Shown here one piece after another: positions 25,378 to 33,739 of a stretch of DNA of 64,000 bases. The notes beneath the pieces were generated by a model. The model was given only the letters and a program-made list of their open reading frames with translations, was not told the origin of the DNA and made no database searches. Position 1 is the stretch's first letter. The number at the start of each line of letters is the position of its first letter. Both the position numbers and the translations under genes were made by a program. This stretch comes from Brevundimonas sp. (GTDB taxonomy: Bacteria > Pseudomonadota > Alphaproteobacteria > Caulobacterales > Caulobacteraceae), in contig JAPZRF010000015.1 of the NCBI GenBank assembly GCA_027531145.1, forward strand, positions 1 to 64,000, given 5' to 3'.

Positions 25378-26165
25378 CAGCTCTTCACCTGACCGGTCAC
25401 CTGCAGCATCTCGTCGGCGGTGCTGATGACCTTGGAGTTCATCTCGTAGGCCCGCTGGGCCACGATCAGGGCGGTGATCTCGGACACGGCGTCGACGTTG
25501 GAGGCCTCGGTGTAGCCCTGCAGCAGCTGGCCGAAACCGATCTCGCCCGGCGCGCCGACGTTGGCGGGTCCAGAGGCGGCGGTCTCCAGCAGCAGGTTGT
25601 CGCCGATGGCCTCGAGGCCAGCCTCGTTGAAGAAGGTGGCGAGCTCCAGCTGGCCGACGATCTGCGGCTGTGGGTCGCCGTCGGTGCTCACCTGCACCTG
25701 GCCGGCGCGCGAGATGGTGACGTCCACCACGCCCTGCGGGATGGTGATGTTCGGCTGCACCTGGTAGCCGTCGTCGGTCACCAGGGTGCCGTCGGCGTTC
25801 AGCGACAGATTGCCGGCGCGGGTGTAGGCGGTCTCCCCCGAGGGCAGCAGGATCTGGAAGTAGCCGCGGCCGTCGATCGCCAGGTCGAAGGTGTTTCCGC
25901 TCTGGCTGGGCGAGCCCTGCCCGGTGATCCGGTAGACGCTGCCGGCCTTGACGCCGGCCCCGACCTGGATGCCGGTCGGGATGACGTTGCCCTGGGCGGC
26001 CGACTGGGCCCCCATACGCTCGACGTTCTGGTACAGGAGATCCTGGAACTCGGCCCGCTGGCGCTTGAAGCCGACCGTATTCATGTTGGCGATGTTGTTC
26101 GAGATGACCTCGACGTTCAGCTGCTGGGCGGTCATGCCCGAGGCGGCGGTTCTCAGCGCACGCAT
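25377..26165 (-). CDS. flgG: Flagellar distal rod protein FlgG
   Basis: 262 residues. N-terminal ALRTAASGMTAQQLNVEVISNNIANMNTVGFK is the conserved rod/hook-protein coiled-coil with the ANxNTxGFK motif; residues 40-60 (RAEFQDLLYQNVERMGA) carry the FlgG-specific insertion; the C-terminal EMNSKVISTADEMLQVTGQV completes the D0 domain. FlgG builds the distal rod through the P and L rings. Translation couples to flgA (ATGA). It follows flgF after 14 nt. Confidence 0.97.
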   Translation of the reverse strand: MRALRTAASGMTAQQLNVEVISNNIANMNTVGFKRQRAEFQDLLYQNVERMGAQSAAQGNVIPTGIQVGAGVKAGSVYRITGQGSPSQSGNTFDLAIDGRGYFQILLPSGETAYTRAGNLSLNADGTLVTDDGYQVQPNITIPQGVVDVTISRAGQVQVSTDGDPQPQIVGQLELATFFNEAGLEAIGDNLLLETAASGPANVGAPGEIGFGQLLQGYTEASNVDAVSEITALIVAQRAYEMNSKVISTADEMLQVTGQVKS

Positions 26166-26179
26166 GGCGGTGTCTCTCC

Positions 26180-26917
26180 TTAACTCGGCCGGCCAAGGCG
26201 CTCGACGGCGCGCTTGGACAGGTCACTGGCGCTCTCGATCATCCGGGTGACGCGCTCGTAGGCGCGCTGGATCTCGATCAGACTGGTGATCTCGAGCAGC
26301 GGGTTGACGTTGGAGCCTTCCAGCATCCCCTGACGGATGCGGGCGTCGGGAGCGTCGACCGGGGCCTCGTTCGCGACGTTGCGATAGAGGTCATCGCCGC
26401 CCTTCTGCAGGACCGCGAGGTTTTCGAAGCGCACGACGCCCAGGCGGCCAACCGGCAGGCCGTTCTGGGTGATGATACCGTCGGCACCGACGGTAGGCTC
26501 GCCCTGGGCCGGGTCGAGCACGATCTCTGCCCCGTCGCCGAGCACAGCCAGGCCGCCCGCAGTCACCAGTCGGCCTTCGGGGTCGATGGTGAAGGCTCCG
26601 TCGCGGGTGTAGGCCTCGCCGGCGGCATCCTGCACCGTGAAGAAGGCACCCTCGCCCTCGATGGCGAAGTCAAGGGTGCGGCCGGTCTGGCTTAGCTCGC
26701 CCTGGCCGAAGTCACGGCCGACGCCGTTGTCGAGGACGAAGCGGACGCCGCCATCGACGGCTATGTTGCGCGCCCGCAATCCCACCTCGGTCGAGGTCAG
26801 CAGCTGCTCGACCTTGAAGCCGGTTGTGTCCGTATTGGCGATGTTGTTCGCCACGATGTCGAGCTCGCGGCGCAGTGTCAGCTGGCGGGACAGTCCGATA
26901 TAGGCGGCGTTTTCCAC
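26180..26917 (-). CDS. flgF: Flagellar proximal rod protein FlgF
   Basis: 245 residues. Begins ENAAYIGLSRQLTLRRELDIVANNIANTDTTGFK, the rod-protein N-terminal motif, and ends in EIQRAYERVTRMIESASDLSKRAVERLG. The middle domain TRDGAFTIDPEGRLVTAGGLAVLGDG is typical of FlgF. First gene of the operon; a sigma-54 promoter lies 29-43 nt upstream of its start, which leaves a very short leader, so check the start codon if the promoter is confirmed. Confidence 0.96.
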   Translation of the reverse strand: MENAAYIGLSRQLTLRRELDIVANNIANTDTTGFKVEQLLTSTEVGLRARNIAVDGGVRFVLDNGVGRDFGQGELSQTGRTLDFAIEGEGAFFTVQDAAGEAYTRDGAFTIDPEGRLVTAGGLAVLGDGAEIVLDPAQGEPTVGADGIITQNGLPVGRLGVVRFENLAVLQKGGDDLYRNVANEAPVDAPDARIRQGMLEGSNVNPLLEITSLIEIQRAYERVTRMIESASDLSKRAVERLGRPS

Positions 26918-26945
26918 GACGAGGCGCTCCTTCGGCCCTCGTCTC

Positions 26946-26960
26946 GCAACCCCCGTGCCA
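26946..26960 (-). promoter_or_regulatory. Sigma-54 promoter of the flgF operon
   Basis: On the minus strand the bases read TGGCAC-N5-TTGC (TGGCAC at 26960-26955, TTGC at 26949-26946), a perfect -24/-12 element. It faces flgF, whose ATG starts at 26917. This matches the Caulobacter scheme in which flgF-flgG-flgA-flgH is a class III, FlbD-dependent operon. Confidence 0.85.
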
Positions 26961-27034
26961 TGCCAGAAAATGTCATGAAAACAATAGCTAGGGGGCTTCG
27001 AAGGCGGTCCTCACCCGGCAGGAATTGCCGTCTC

Positions 27035-27049
27035 TAAACGCCTCGTTAA
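27035..27049 (+). promoter_or_regulatory. CtrA-like site in front of fliL
   Basis: TAAA (27035-27038), seven bases, TTAA (27046-27049): one mismatch to TTAA-N7-TTAA. It ends 48 nt before the fliL ATG. fliL-fliM is CtrA-dependent in Caulobacter, so the position is as expected; the site also lies between the two divergent operons, 75 nt from the flgF sigma-54 element. Confidence 0.55.
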
Positions 27050-27097
27050 CCAAAGCGGCCCCACCTTGCCCGGGTCGGATTCCGGGTCGCGGGCACC

Positions 27098-27763
27098 ATG
27101 ATCAAGTTGGGCAAGAAGAAGGACGCTGCGGCCGAGGTTGCCCCCCCAGCCGAAGGTGCCGAGGGCGAGGACGCGCCCAAGAAAAAGAAGCTCCCGTTGC
27201 TGTTCATCATCATCCCGGCCGCGTTGGTGGTGCTGGGCGGGGGTGCCGGAACTGCGTTTTTCCTGCTGCAACCCAAGCCCGCCCCGGCGGACGCCGCGGA
27301 GGGTGAGCACGGTGCCGCGAAGAAGGATGACGGACACGGCAGCGAGAAGAAGAAAAAGGACGACGGCCACGGCGGCGGGAAGAAGAAGGACGATGGACAT
27401 GGCGGTGCCGCCGCCGAGGGCGCGGCACCGACCGGCGTGATCGCCGAGGGGCCCGACGGGGTGACCTTCTACACCCTGCCGCCGATGCTGGTGAACATCC
27501 AGAGTGCCGACGGCCGGCCCACCTTCCTGAAGCTGCAGCTGACGCTGGAGATGTCGGACTCCGAGGCGGCGTACAAGCTGCAGTCCGAGTACCCGCGCCT
27601 GAATGACATGTTCCAGGGCTTCCTGCGTGAGCTTCGGCCGGAGGACCTGTCCGGTTCGGCCGGAACGCATCAGCTGCGCGCCGAGATCCTCCGTCGCGTC
27701 AACCTCCTGGCGGCACCGGCGAAGGCCGATGCCGTGCTGATCGAGGAGATGCTGATCCAGTGA
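27098..27763 (+). CDS. fliL: Flagellar stator-associated protein FliL
   Basis: 221 residues. One membrane segment at about 32-57 after a Lys/Glu-rich cytoplasmic tail; the C-terminal periplasmic stomatin-like domain contains FYTLPPMLVNIQSADGRPTFLKLQLTLEMSD and RLNDMFQGFLRELRPEDL. FliL rings surround the MotAB stator. The linker (about 70-105) holds three copies of DDGHG (77-81, 88-92, 98-102) separated by Lys runs, longer and more His-rich than usual. The fliL TGA overlaps the fliM GTG start. Confidence 0.94.
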   Translation: MIKLGKKKDAAAEVAPPAEGAEGEDAPKKKKLPLLFIIIPAALVVLGGGAGTAFFLLQPKPAPADAAEGEHGAAKKDDGHGSEKKKKDDGHGGGKKKDDGHGGAAAEGAAPTGVIAEGPDGVTFYTLPPMLVNIQSADGRPTFLKLQLTLEMSDSEAAYKLQSEYPRLNDMFQGFLRELRPEDLSGSAGTHQLRAEILRRVNLLAAPAKADAVLIEEMLIQ

Positions 27764-28803
27764 CCGATCAGCCGCCTTCCGATGATCCGTTCGGCGGCGG
27801 GGTGGACCCGGCGACGACCGAGCGCGTCCTTAACCAGGATGAGATCGACAGCCTTCTGGGTTTCGACCTCGGCGACGACGACAGCGCCGACAAGAGCGGC
27901 ATACGGGCCATCATCAACTCGGCGCTGGTCTCGTACGAGCGGCTGCCGATGCTCGAGATCGTCTTCGACCGGCTGGTCCGGCTGATGACGACCTCACTGC
28001 GCAACTTCACATCGGACAATGTCGAGGTCAGCCTGGACAGCATGAGCTCCATGCGGTTCGGGGACTATCTCAACTCGATCCCGCTGCCGGCCATCCTGGC
28101 GGTGTTCCGCGCCGAGGAGCTGGATAACTACGGCCTGCTCACGGTCGACTCCAACCTGATCTATTCGATCGTCGACGTGCTGCTGGGCGGCCGGCGCGGT
28201 ACGGCGGCCCTGCGGATCGAGGGTCGGCCCTACACCACCATCGAGCGGATGCTGGTGCAGCGGATGGTCGAGGTCATCCTTGCCGACGCCAAGGCGGCGT
28301 TCGAGCCCCTGACGCCGGTCAACTTCAACCTTGACCGCCTCGAGACCAATCCGCGTTTCGCCGCCATCGCCCGGCCGGCCAACGCCGCCATTCTGGTCAA
28401 GCTGCGCATCGATATGGAGGATCGCGGCGGCCGCATCGAGCTGCTGCTGCCCTACGCCACGCTCGAGCCGATCCGGAAGATGCTGCTGCAGCAGTTCATG
28501 GGAGAGAAGTTCGGGCGCGACAACATCTGGGAAAGTCACCTGGCGACCGAGCTCTGGACCACGGAGACCGAGGTGCGCGCGGTGCTCGACGAGCAGATCA
28601 CCACCTTGGCCAAGGTGCTGGAGATGAAGGTCGGCGACACCCTGATCCTCAACGCCACGCCGGAGAGCGAGGTCTCGATCCGCTGTGGCCAGATCCCGCT
28701 TACCACCGGACGCATGGGCCGTAAGGGGCGTCACATCGCCGTGAGGGTCGAGCGCCCCATCAGCGTCGAGGCGGCCACCGCCCTGGCGGGGAGACGTTCA
28801 TGA
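27760..28803 (+). CDS. fliM: Flagellar motor switch protein FliM
   Basis: 347 residues. N-terminal LNQDEIDSLLGF is the CheY-P-binding peptide; the CheC-like middle domain contains YERLPMLEIVFDRLVRLMTTSLRNFTSDNVEV and GDYLNSIPLPAILAVFRAEELDNYGLLTVDSNLIYSIVDVLLGG; the C-terminal SpoA domain contains LAKVLEMKVGDTLILNATPESEVSIRCGQIPLTTGRMG. FliM is the central C-ring component that sets rotation direction. The GTG start overlaps the fliL stop (GTGA), and the stop overlaps the next ATG. Confidence 0.96.
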   Translation: MTDQPPSDDPFGGGVDPATTERVLNQDEIDSLLGFDLGDDDSADKSGIRAIINSALVSYERLPMLEIVFDRLVRLMTTSLRNFTSDNVEVSLDSMSSMRFGDYLNSIPLPAILAVFRAEELDNYGLLTVDSNLIYSIVDVLLGGRRGTAALRIEGRPYTTIERMLVQRMVEVILADAKAAFEPLTPVNFNLDRLETNPRFAAIARPANAAILVKLRIDMEDRGGRIELLLPYATLEPIRKMLLQQFMGEKFGRDNIWESHLATELWTTETEVRAVLDEQITTLAKVLEMKVGDTLILNATPESEVSIRCGQIPLTTGRMGRKGRHIAVRVERPISVEAATALAGRRS

Positions 28804-29321
28804 CGGGTCTGATCCTCGACGCAGTGCTGATGCTGCTACTTGTCGCCGCGCTCGGCTACGGCGTGCGGCTGGAGCGCAAGCTGGCCACTCTCCGCCAGGG
28901 CCAGACCGACTTCGCCAGGGCCGTGGGCGAACTGAACGCCGCCGCCGGCCGGGCCGAGGCGGCGCTGGGCTCGCTCCGCGTGGCCAGCCAGGAGACCGAT
29001 CTTCTCCATGACCGGATCCTCAAGGCCCAGGCGCTGAAGCTTGAGCTGGAGGCCCTGACGGCGCGGACCGAGCGCGGCGTCGCCCCTGCGGTTCCCGCTG
29101 CCCGCGAGCCCGTTCGGGAGCCTCCCCTGCGCGAGGAAGCCCGGCCGGGCCGGTCCGCCCCCGGGTCGCTGGCCGAGAGAATCCAGGCGCTGGCGGCCGG
29201 CGAGGCCTCGGGCCGCAACAACCTTCGCGCCATCGTCCAGGCCATGACCGCTAACCAAGCCGCGAAACAGAGCCTCAACCAGGCCCGGCGCAGGCTGGAC
29301 GATGATCTCTTCGCCGCCTGA
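28800..29321 (+). CDS. pflI: DUF6468 protein, probable flagellar positioning protein PflI
   Basis: 173 residues. One N-terminal membrane segment (about 2-22) and a long predicted coiled coil (about 25-90), then a Pro/Glu/Arg linker (98-125) and a conserved C-terminal helix region (IQALAAGEASGRNNLRAIVQAM). Located between fliM and a MotE-like gene exactly as the Caulobacter gene pflI, whose loss misplaces the polar flagellum. Bitopic topology and a Pro-rich linker fit. The assignment rests on position and architecture; sequence identity could not be checked. ATGA overlap with fliM. Confidence 0.7.
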   Translation: MTGLILDAVLMLLLVAALGYGVRLERKLATLRQGQTDFARAVGELNAAAGRAEAALGSLRVASQETDLLHDRILKAQALKLELEALTARTERGVAPAVPAAREPVREPPLREEARPGRSAPGSLAERIQALAAGEASGRNNLRAIVQAMTANQAAKQSLNQARRRLDDDLFAA

Positions 29322-29356
29322 ACGCCCGCGCGCCTGAACCGTCTCCGGAATCCCGC

Positions 29357-30325
29357 ATGAAGCTCCCCCGTCTCCTGCCCCTGATCGCTATCGCCATCGG
29401 CGGCGTGGTCGCCGTCCGCGCGGTCGGTGCCGCGCCCGGCCTTTGGCAGGGTGCCCAGGCTTGGGCCGAGGAACTGCCGGCGGCGGTCGCCGGCGAGGGC
29501 GGCGAGGCCGGGGCGGCGACACCAACCGCCGCGGCACCGTCGGCGGTGTGCGCCCTGACCCCGGAACAGCTGGCCGAGCAGGCCGGCATCTCCCCCGCCG
29601 AGCTGCGCATCATCCAGAGCCTGTCCGCCCGGCGCGAGCAGCTGGACGCGCGCGACGCCGACTTCGCCACCATGCTGCCACTGATGACGGCCGCGGAGCA
29701 GAAGCTGGCGGCCCAGGTCAGCGCCCTGAACACGGTCAAGGCCGAGATCGAGGCCATGCTCGGCCAGGCCGATGAGCGCGAGCAGGCCGAGATCGACCGG
29801 CTGGTGCAGGTCTACTCCGCCATGCGGCCGCGCGAGGCTGCAAGGGTCATGGCGACCCTCGACGACGAGGTGCGCCTGCCGGTCGCCGCGGCCATGCGGC
29901 CCCGCTCGCTGGCGGCGGTGATGGCTCAGATGGAGCCGGCCGCCGCGCGGGAGTTGACCGAGAAGCTGGCCCGCCGGTTCGAGGCGCAGCAGCTGGCGGC
30001 CCGCGCCGCCGCCGCCTCGGCCCTGCCGACCGCCGCCACGGTGACGCCGGCCGCGGGCGCTGCCGCCACGCTGCCCGCTGCGCTCGCCGCAGCTCCTGCG
30101 GCCGCGCCCGCCGCCCCGTCGGCGGCGGCCACCCCCGCCGCGGCCGCACCGCGTCCGGCCCAGCGCGCCGCCCGCCCGGCCCAGCGCGCGGCGGCGCGCC
30201 CGGCAGCGGCCGCAGTGCCCGCGGGTCCGCAGCCCTACGCCGCCGGGGCCGAGGCCCCGGCCGCCACCGCGACGCCTCCCGCCCAGCCCCCTGCCCAGGC
30301 CGCGCCACGCCAGTCGGTGGAGTAG
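29357..30325 (+). CDS. MotE-like/MgtE-N domain periplasmic protein
   Basis: 322 residues. A signal or anchor segment (about 8-25) is followed by a coiled coil (ISPAELRIIQSLSARREQLDARDADFATML, LAAQVSALNTVKAEIEAMLGQADE) and an MgtE-N/FliG-like helical repeat (LVQVYSAMRPREAARVMATLDDEVRLPVAAAMRPRSLAAVMAQMEPAAARELTEKLA), the layout of MotE chaperones of MotC and of the equivalent gene after pflI in Caulobacter. The last 100 residues are an Ala/Pro-rich low-complexity tail. Role is presumably stator or motor assembly in the periplasm. 35 nt downstream of pflI; likely last gene of the operon. Confidence 0.75.
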   Translation: MKLPRLLPLIAIAIGGVVAVRAVGAAPGLWQGAQAWAEELPAAVAGEGGEAGAATPTAAAPSAVCALTPEQLAEQAGISPAELRIIQSLSARREQLDARDADFATMLPLMTAAEQKLAAQVSALNTVKAEIEAMLGQADEREQAEIDRLVQVYSAMRPREAARVMATLDDEVRLPVAAAMRPRSLAAVMAQMEPAAARELTEKLARRFEAQQLAARAAAASALPTAATVTPAAGAAATLPAALAAAPAAAPAAPSAAATPAAAAPRPAQRAARPAQRAAARPAAAAVPAGPQPYAAGAEAPAATATPPAQPPAQAAPRQSVE

Positions 30326-30387
30326 TTGGCGCCGGGCTCCGGGATGGCTAGGTAGCGGGCGCACCGTCGCCCGCCTTCGAGGTCGCC

Positions 30388-30627
30388 ATGTCCGACACGC
30401 CTCCCGACCGCCTGTCGGTCGATCCCGATAGCCCTTTCCACGACGCCGCCGTGCTGGCGCGCGACGTGGGCGTCCGCTTCAAGGGCGAGGAAAAGACCAA
30501 CGTCGAGGAGTATTGCGTCTCCGAGAGCTGGGTCCGCCTGGCCGTCGGCAATCGCGTCGACCGCCGCGGCAAGCAGCTGACCATCAAGCTGCAGGGCGAG
30601 GTCGAGCCCTTCTACCGGAACGGCTGA
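30388..30627 (+). CDS. DUF3297 family protein
   Basis: 79 residues, matching the DUF3297 family throughout: PPDRLSVDPDSPFHD, then VGVRFKGEEKTNVEEYCVSESWVRLAVGNRVDRRGKQLTIKLQGEVEPFY. Small cytoplasmic proteins of this family are widespread in proteobacteria but have no established function. Full length. No operon partner: 110 nt separate it from the peptidase gene. Confidence 0.85.
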   Translation: MSDTPPDRLSVDPDSPFHDAAVLARDVGVRFKGEEKTNVEEYCVSESWVRLAVGNRVDRRGKQLTIKLQGEVEPFYRNG

Positions 30628-30737
30628 GGCCGTGCTTGAAGCGGGAGCCGGGTCACGCTTCCGACGGAGTCGCTTCGCGTTTCCACCCCAGCCGATCAGG
30701 CTCTAGGGTGGCTGCCCCTGCCGCCGGAGTCCTGCCC

Positions 30738-32150
30738 GTGTCATTGATTCGATCCAGCCTTCTCGCTGCCGCCGCCTTGGCGCTTTGCGTCGCGCCCGCC
30801 ACGGCCCAGGACGCCGCCGCCGTGCGTACCGCCGAGGCTCTGCGCGATCGCGCTCTCGAGGGGTCGGGAGCCTACGCCATTGTCGAGGACCTGACCACGC
30901 GCTTCGGTGCCCGCCCGGCGGGCACCGAATCGGAACAGGCCGCTGCCCGCTGGGGGGCCGAACAGTTCCGCGCCTGGGGCTTCCGCAATGTGGCGGTGGA
31001 GTCCTTCCCGCTGTCGGCCTGGCGGCGGGGCGAAGAGCGCGTTGAAGTCCTGTCGCCCGCGCCCCAGCGGCTGGTGGTGACAGCGTTGGGCGGCTCGGTC
31101 GCCACTCCGCCCGGCGGGGTCGAAGGTGAGGCCGCCATCTTCCGCACCTGGCAGGATCTGCTTGACGCCCCGGTCGGGTCGCTGGCCGGCAAGATCGCCG
31201 TGGTGCTGCAGGATACGCCGCGTGCCCAGGACGGGGCCGGGTACGGCTCGACCAGCGCCGTCCGTTTCCAGGGGCCGACCGAGGCTGCGCAGCGCGGGGC
31301 GGTCGGCTTCCTGCTGCGCTCACTCGGCACCCATGACCACCGTTTCGCCCACACCGGTGCCACGCGCGTGGGGGAGGGAACCATCCCCGCCTTCGCTGTC
31401 AGTCCGCCGGACGCGGAACAGCTTCTGCGCCTGCGCGACGCTGGCCTCGGTTCGGTGCGGCTGCGTCTGGTCGCGGACGTCGGCTTCCTCGCGCCCTCGA
31501 CCTCCCAGAACGTGGTCGGCGAGGTGGTCGGCGACGAGCGGCCGGATGAGGTGATCGTCATCGGCGGCCACCTCGACAGCTGGGATCTCGGCACCGGGGC
31601 TATCGACGACGGGGCCGGGGTGGCGATCACCGCCGCCGCCCTGAAACTGATCGCCGACCTGCCCGAGCGGCCGGCGCGCACCATCCGCGTGGTCTGGTGG
31701 GGCGCCGAGGAGGTCAGCCAGCCGCCGCCTGCGCAGGGGCTGGCCGGGGCGCGCCACTATGCCGAGACGCGCCGGGAGCAGGCGGCCAGCCACGTCGCGG
31801 TCAGCGAGAGCGACTTCGGTGCCGGGCCGGTCTATGCCCTGGCCCTGCCCGCGGGCACCGATCCGGCCTTCCGCGCCGCGGCCATGCGGGTGCTGACCCC
31901 GCTGGGCATCTATTTCGACGGCGAGCCTGCCCGCAGCGGCGGTCCGGACACCGGCCCGCTGGTGGCGCTGGGCGTCCCCGCCTTCCGCCTCGCCCAGGAC
32001 GGCACGGACTATTTCGACACCCACCACACGGTGGACGACGTGATCGACCGCATCGAGCCGGCCAACCTCGACCAGAACGTCGCCGCCTGGGCCGCCTTCC
32101 TGTGGCTGCTGGCCGAGAGCGACGTCAGCTTCCGGCTTCCAGCGCCGTAA
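30738..32150 (+). CDS. M28-family zinc aminopeptidase, exported
   Basis: 470 residues from a GTG at 30738 with GGAG at 30726-30729; a signal peptide (LLAAAALALCVAPATAQ) follows at once, which supports this start over the longer open frame from 30513. M28 metal ligands: His278 and Asp280 in GGHLDSWD, the bridging Asp in IDDGAGV (about 290-291), Glu324/325 in WGAEE, a further Asp in SESDFG and a His in DTHHTVDDV. A PA-like insert (about 95-210) precedes the catalytic core. Releases N-terminal amino acids or dipeptides in the periplasm. The stop TAA directly abuts the fic-side palindrome. Confidence 0.88.
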   Translation: MSLIRSSLLAAAALALCVAPATAQDAAAVRTAEALRDRALEGSGAYAIVEDLTTRFGARPAGTESEQAAARWGAEQFRAWGFRNVAVESFPLSAWRRGEERVEVLSPAPQRLVVTALGGSVATPPGGVEGEAAIFRTWQDLLDAPVGSLAGKIAVVLQDTPRAQDGAGYGSTSAVRFQGPTEAAQRGAVGFLLRSLGTHDHRFAHTGATRVGEGTIPAFAVSPPDAEQLLRLRDAGLGSVRLRLVADVGFLAPSTSQNVVGEVVGDERPDEVIVIGGHLDSWDLGTGAIDDGAGVAITAAALKLIADLPERPARTIRVVWWGAEEVSQPPPAQGLAGARHYAETRREQAASHVAVSESDFGAGPVYALALPAGTDPAFRAAAMRVLTPLGIYFDGEPARSGGPDTGPLVALGVPAFRLAQDGTDYFDTHHTVDDVIDRIEPANLDQNVAAWAAFLWLLAESDVSFRLPAP

Positions 32151-32165
32151 TTTATAGTCTATAAA
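32151..32165. promoter_or_regulatory. Perfect 7-bp inverted repeat, candidate operator of fic
   Basis: TTTATAG-T-CTATAAA, perfectly palindromic around one central base, in an AT-rich island (32149-32172) quite unlike the flanking GC-rich DNA. It also supplies -10-like TATAGT/TATAAA strings. It begins at the base after the peptidase stop codon and lies 37 nt before the fic start. The Fic protein ends in a winged-helix-like region, so autoregulation through this site is plausible; inference only. Confidence 0.5.
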
Positions 32166-32201
32166 AAAGACATTGCGGCGTGCTTCGCACTCTGGCACGA
32201 A

Positions 32202-33557
32202 GTGTACGTGCACGTACCTAAGAACCCGCCCAACGTTGAGGAAATCGCGGCCCGTATCATGGCTGGCGATGGTAAGCGTGCGGCTGAGGTGATGCGGTAC
32301 GCCAAGCAGGTGGACGAAAAGGGGCGCTACCTCCACTGGGATACGCTCCGTTTTCGCAAGCCGCCACCGGGACTTACGCATGAAGAGTGGTGGTGGGCAG
32401 TTCGATGGTCTCGACGCTTCGCATCGCCACAATTGCCCTTGAAGGCGGCCAACAACGAGCCGCTCACCTACTGTGAACCGCCAATGATCCGCGAGGCGCT
32501 TCGCTACTTTGATATGCATGCCGGCGGGCATCTGGGCGCGCGGTCGGAGGCGATGTCACAAGGTGAGGGGCGCGCTCACCTTACGCGGTCGCTTGCCGAG
32601 GAGCCGTTCGCCAGTTCCTTCATCGAAGGGGCGGCCACCACGCGCCAGATCGCGAAGAAGCTGATCCTTGAGGGGCGCGAGCCGCGTACCCGTGACGAGC
32701 TTATGGTCTTGAATAACTTCCGGGGCCTCCAGTTCGTAAAGCAGAACAAAGACGAGCCGCTCACGGTGGACATGATCTGCGAGATCCACCGCATTATTAC
32801 GCAGGGGACTTTGGAAGAAGACGGCGACGCTGGTCGCGTCCGAACCGGCGATGACATACAAGTTGTTGATGACACGACCGGCGAGGTGCTGCATCAGCCT
32901 CCGCCCGCTGCCGAACTTGAACGACGCCTCCAGGGTCTTGTCGATTTTGCGAACGATGGGGGTGGGAAGGATCAGTGGCTCCATCCCTTGCTGCGTGCGA
33001 TCCTGCTTCATTTCATGCTCGCCTACGAGCACCCTTTCGTCGACGGTAACGGTAGAGTCGCCCGAGCCCTTTTTTACTGGAGCGCGCTTCGCTCGGGCTA
33101 CTGGCTCTTGGAGTATGTTTCGATATCAAGCGTCATTGCTGAGGCGAAGATAAAGTACGGGCAGGCGTTCCTGGAGGTCGAGACGGACGCGATGGACACG
33201 ACCTACTTCGCTGTCCATCAGATCGAGGTTCTTCGGGCCGCCCTTGATCGGTTCAGCAAGTACATGGAGCGCAAGAGCTCGGAGGTCCGAACGCTGGCGA
33301 GGGCGCTCGAAGCGCGTCGTGGACCCCATGCGTTCAATCACCGCCAAGCGTGGCTTCTCAATGAGTTTGCTCGGGGCCGACAGGTCCGGATGACGATCGC
33401 CGAGCATGAGCAGAAACATGGCGTGAGCTACCTTACCGCTCGCGCCGATCTCGAGAGGCTGACCGAACGCAAGCTCCTCCGAAAAACGAAGCGGGCGCAG
33501 ACGTCGATCTATACGCCAGTACCTAACTTGGCCGATAAGCTGACGGCTGGTGCCTAG
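32202..33557 (+). CDS. Fic-family AMP-transferase with C-terminal winged helix
   Basis: 451 residues. The active-site loop HPFVDGNGRVAR (277-288) matches HxFx[D/E]GNGRxxR, and SSFIEG (138-143) matches the inhibitory (S/T)xxxE(G/N) motif placed before the Fic core, as in class II self-inhibited Fic proteins. The N-terminal 110 residues resemble the Fic_N/DUF4172 region, and residues about 365-440 look like a winged-helix DNA-binding domain. Fic enzymes transfer AMP to target Ser/Thr/Tyr. Codon use is markedly less GC-rich than the neighbours, indicating recent transfer. GTG start at 32202 (GTG 32208 is possible). The stop TAG at 33555-33557 touches the tRNA. Confidence 0.88.
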   Translation: MYVHVPKNPPNVEEIAARIMAGDGKRAAEVMRYAKQVDEKGRYLHWDTLRFRKPPPGLTHEEWWWAVRWSRRFASPQLPLKAANNEPLTYCEPPMIREALRYFDMHAGGHLGARSEAMSQGEGRAHLTRSLAEEPFASSFIEGAATTRQIAKKLILEGREPRTRDELMVLNNFRGLQFVKQNKDEPLTVDMICEIHRIITQGTLEEDGDAGRVRTGDDIQVVDDTTGEVLHQPPPAAELERRLQGLVDFANDGGGKDQWLHPLLRAILLHFMLAYEHPFVDGNGRVARALFYWSALRSGYWLLEYVSISSVIAEAKIKYGQAFLEVETDAMDTTYFAVHQIEVLRAALDRFSKYMERKSSEVRTLARALEARRGPHAFNHRQAWLLNEFARGRQVRMTIAEHEQKHGVSYLTARADLERLTERKLLRKTKRAQTSIYTPVPNLADKLTAGA

Positions 33558-33642
33558 GCGAGCGTGGCGAAACTGGTAGACGCAAGCGACTTAAAATCGC
33601 TCGACCTCGGTCATGCGGGTTCGATCCCCGCCGCTCGCACCA
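33558..33642 (+). tRNA. tRNA-Leu, anticodon UAA
   Basis: 85 nt including an encoded CCA. The acceptor stem GCGAGCG (33558-33564) pairs with CGCTCGC (33632-33638), discriminator A at 33639, CCA 33640-33642. The anticodon arm AGCGA/TCGCT encloses the loop CTTAAAA, giving anticodon UAA. The long variable arm (GACCTCGGTC region) and the T-loop GGTTCGATCCC are as expected for a class II tRNA. Reads UUA/UUG, rare in this GC-rich genome. It begins directly after the fic stop codon. Confidence 0.97.
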
Positions 33643-33739
33643 TCGGCTCACTTCATGTTTCGCCGGCCGGTCGCGCCCTTAACAGGGGGGCCGGTTCCTT
33701 GCCACAAGGGGCTCGGGGAAACGCCGTCACGGACCACAC

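Noticed and set aside
24781..26226. 481-residue minus-strand frame covering flgA and flgG
   Set aside because: Only its last 198 codons (from 25377) are flgA. The rest is an off-frame reading of flgG, which is coded in another frame.
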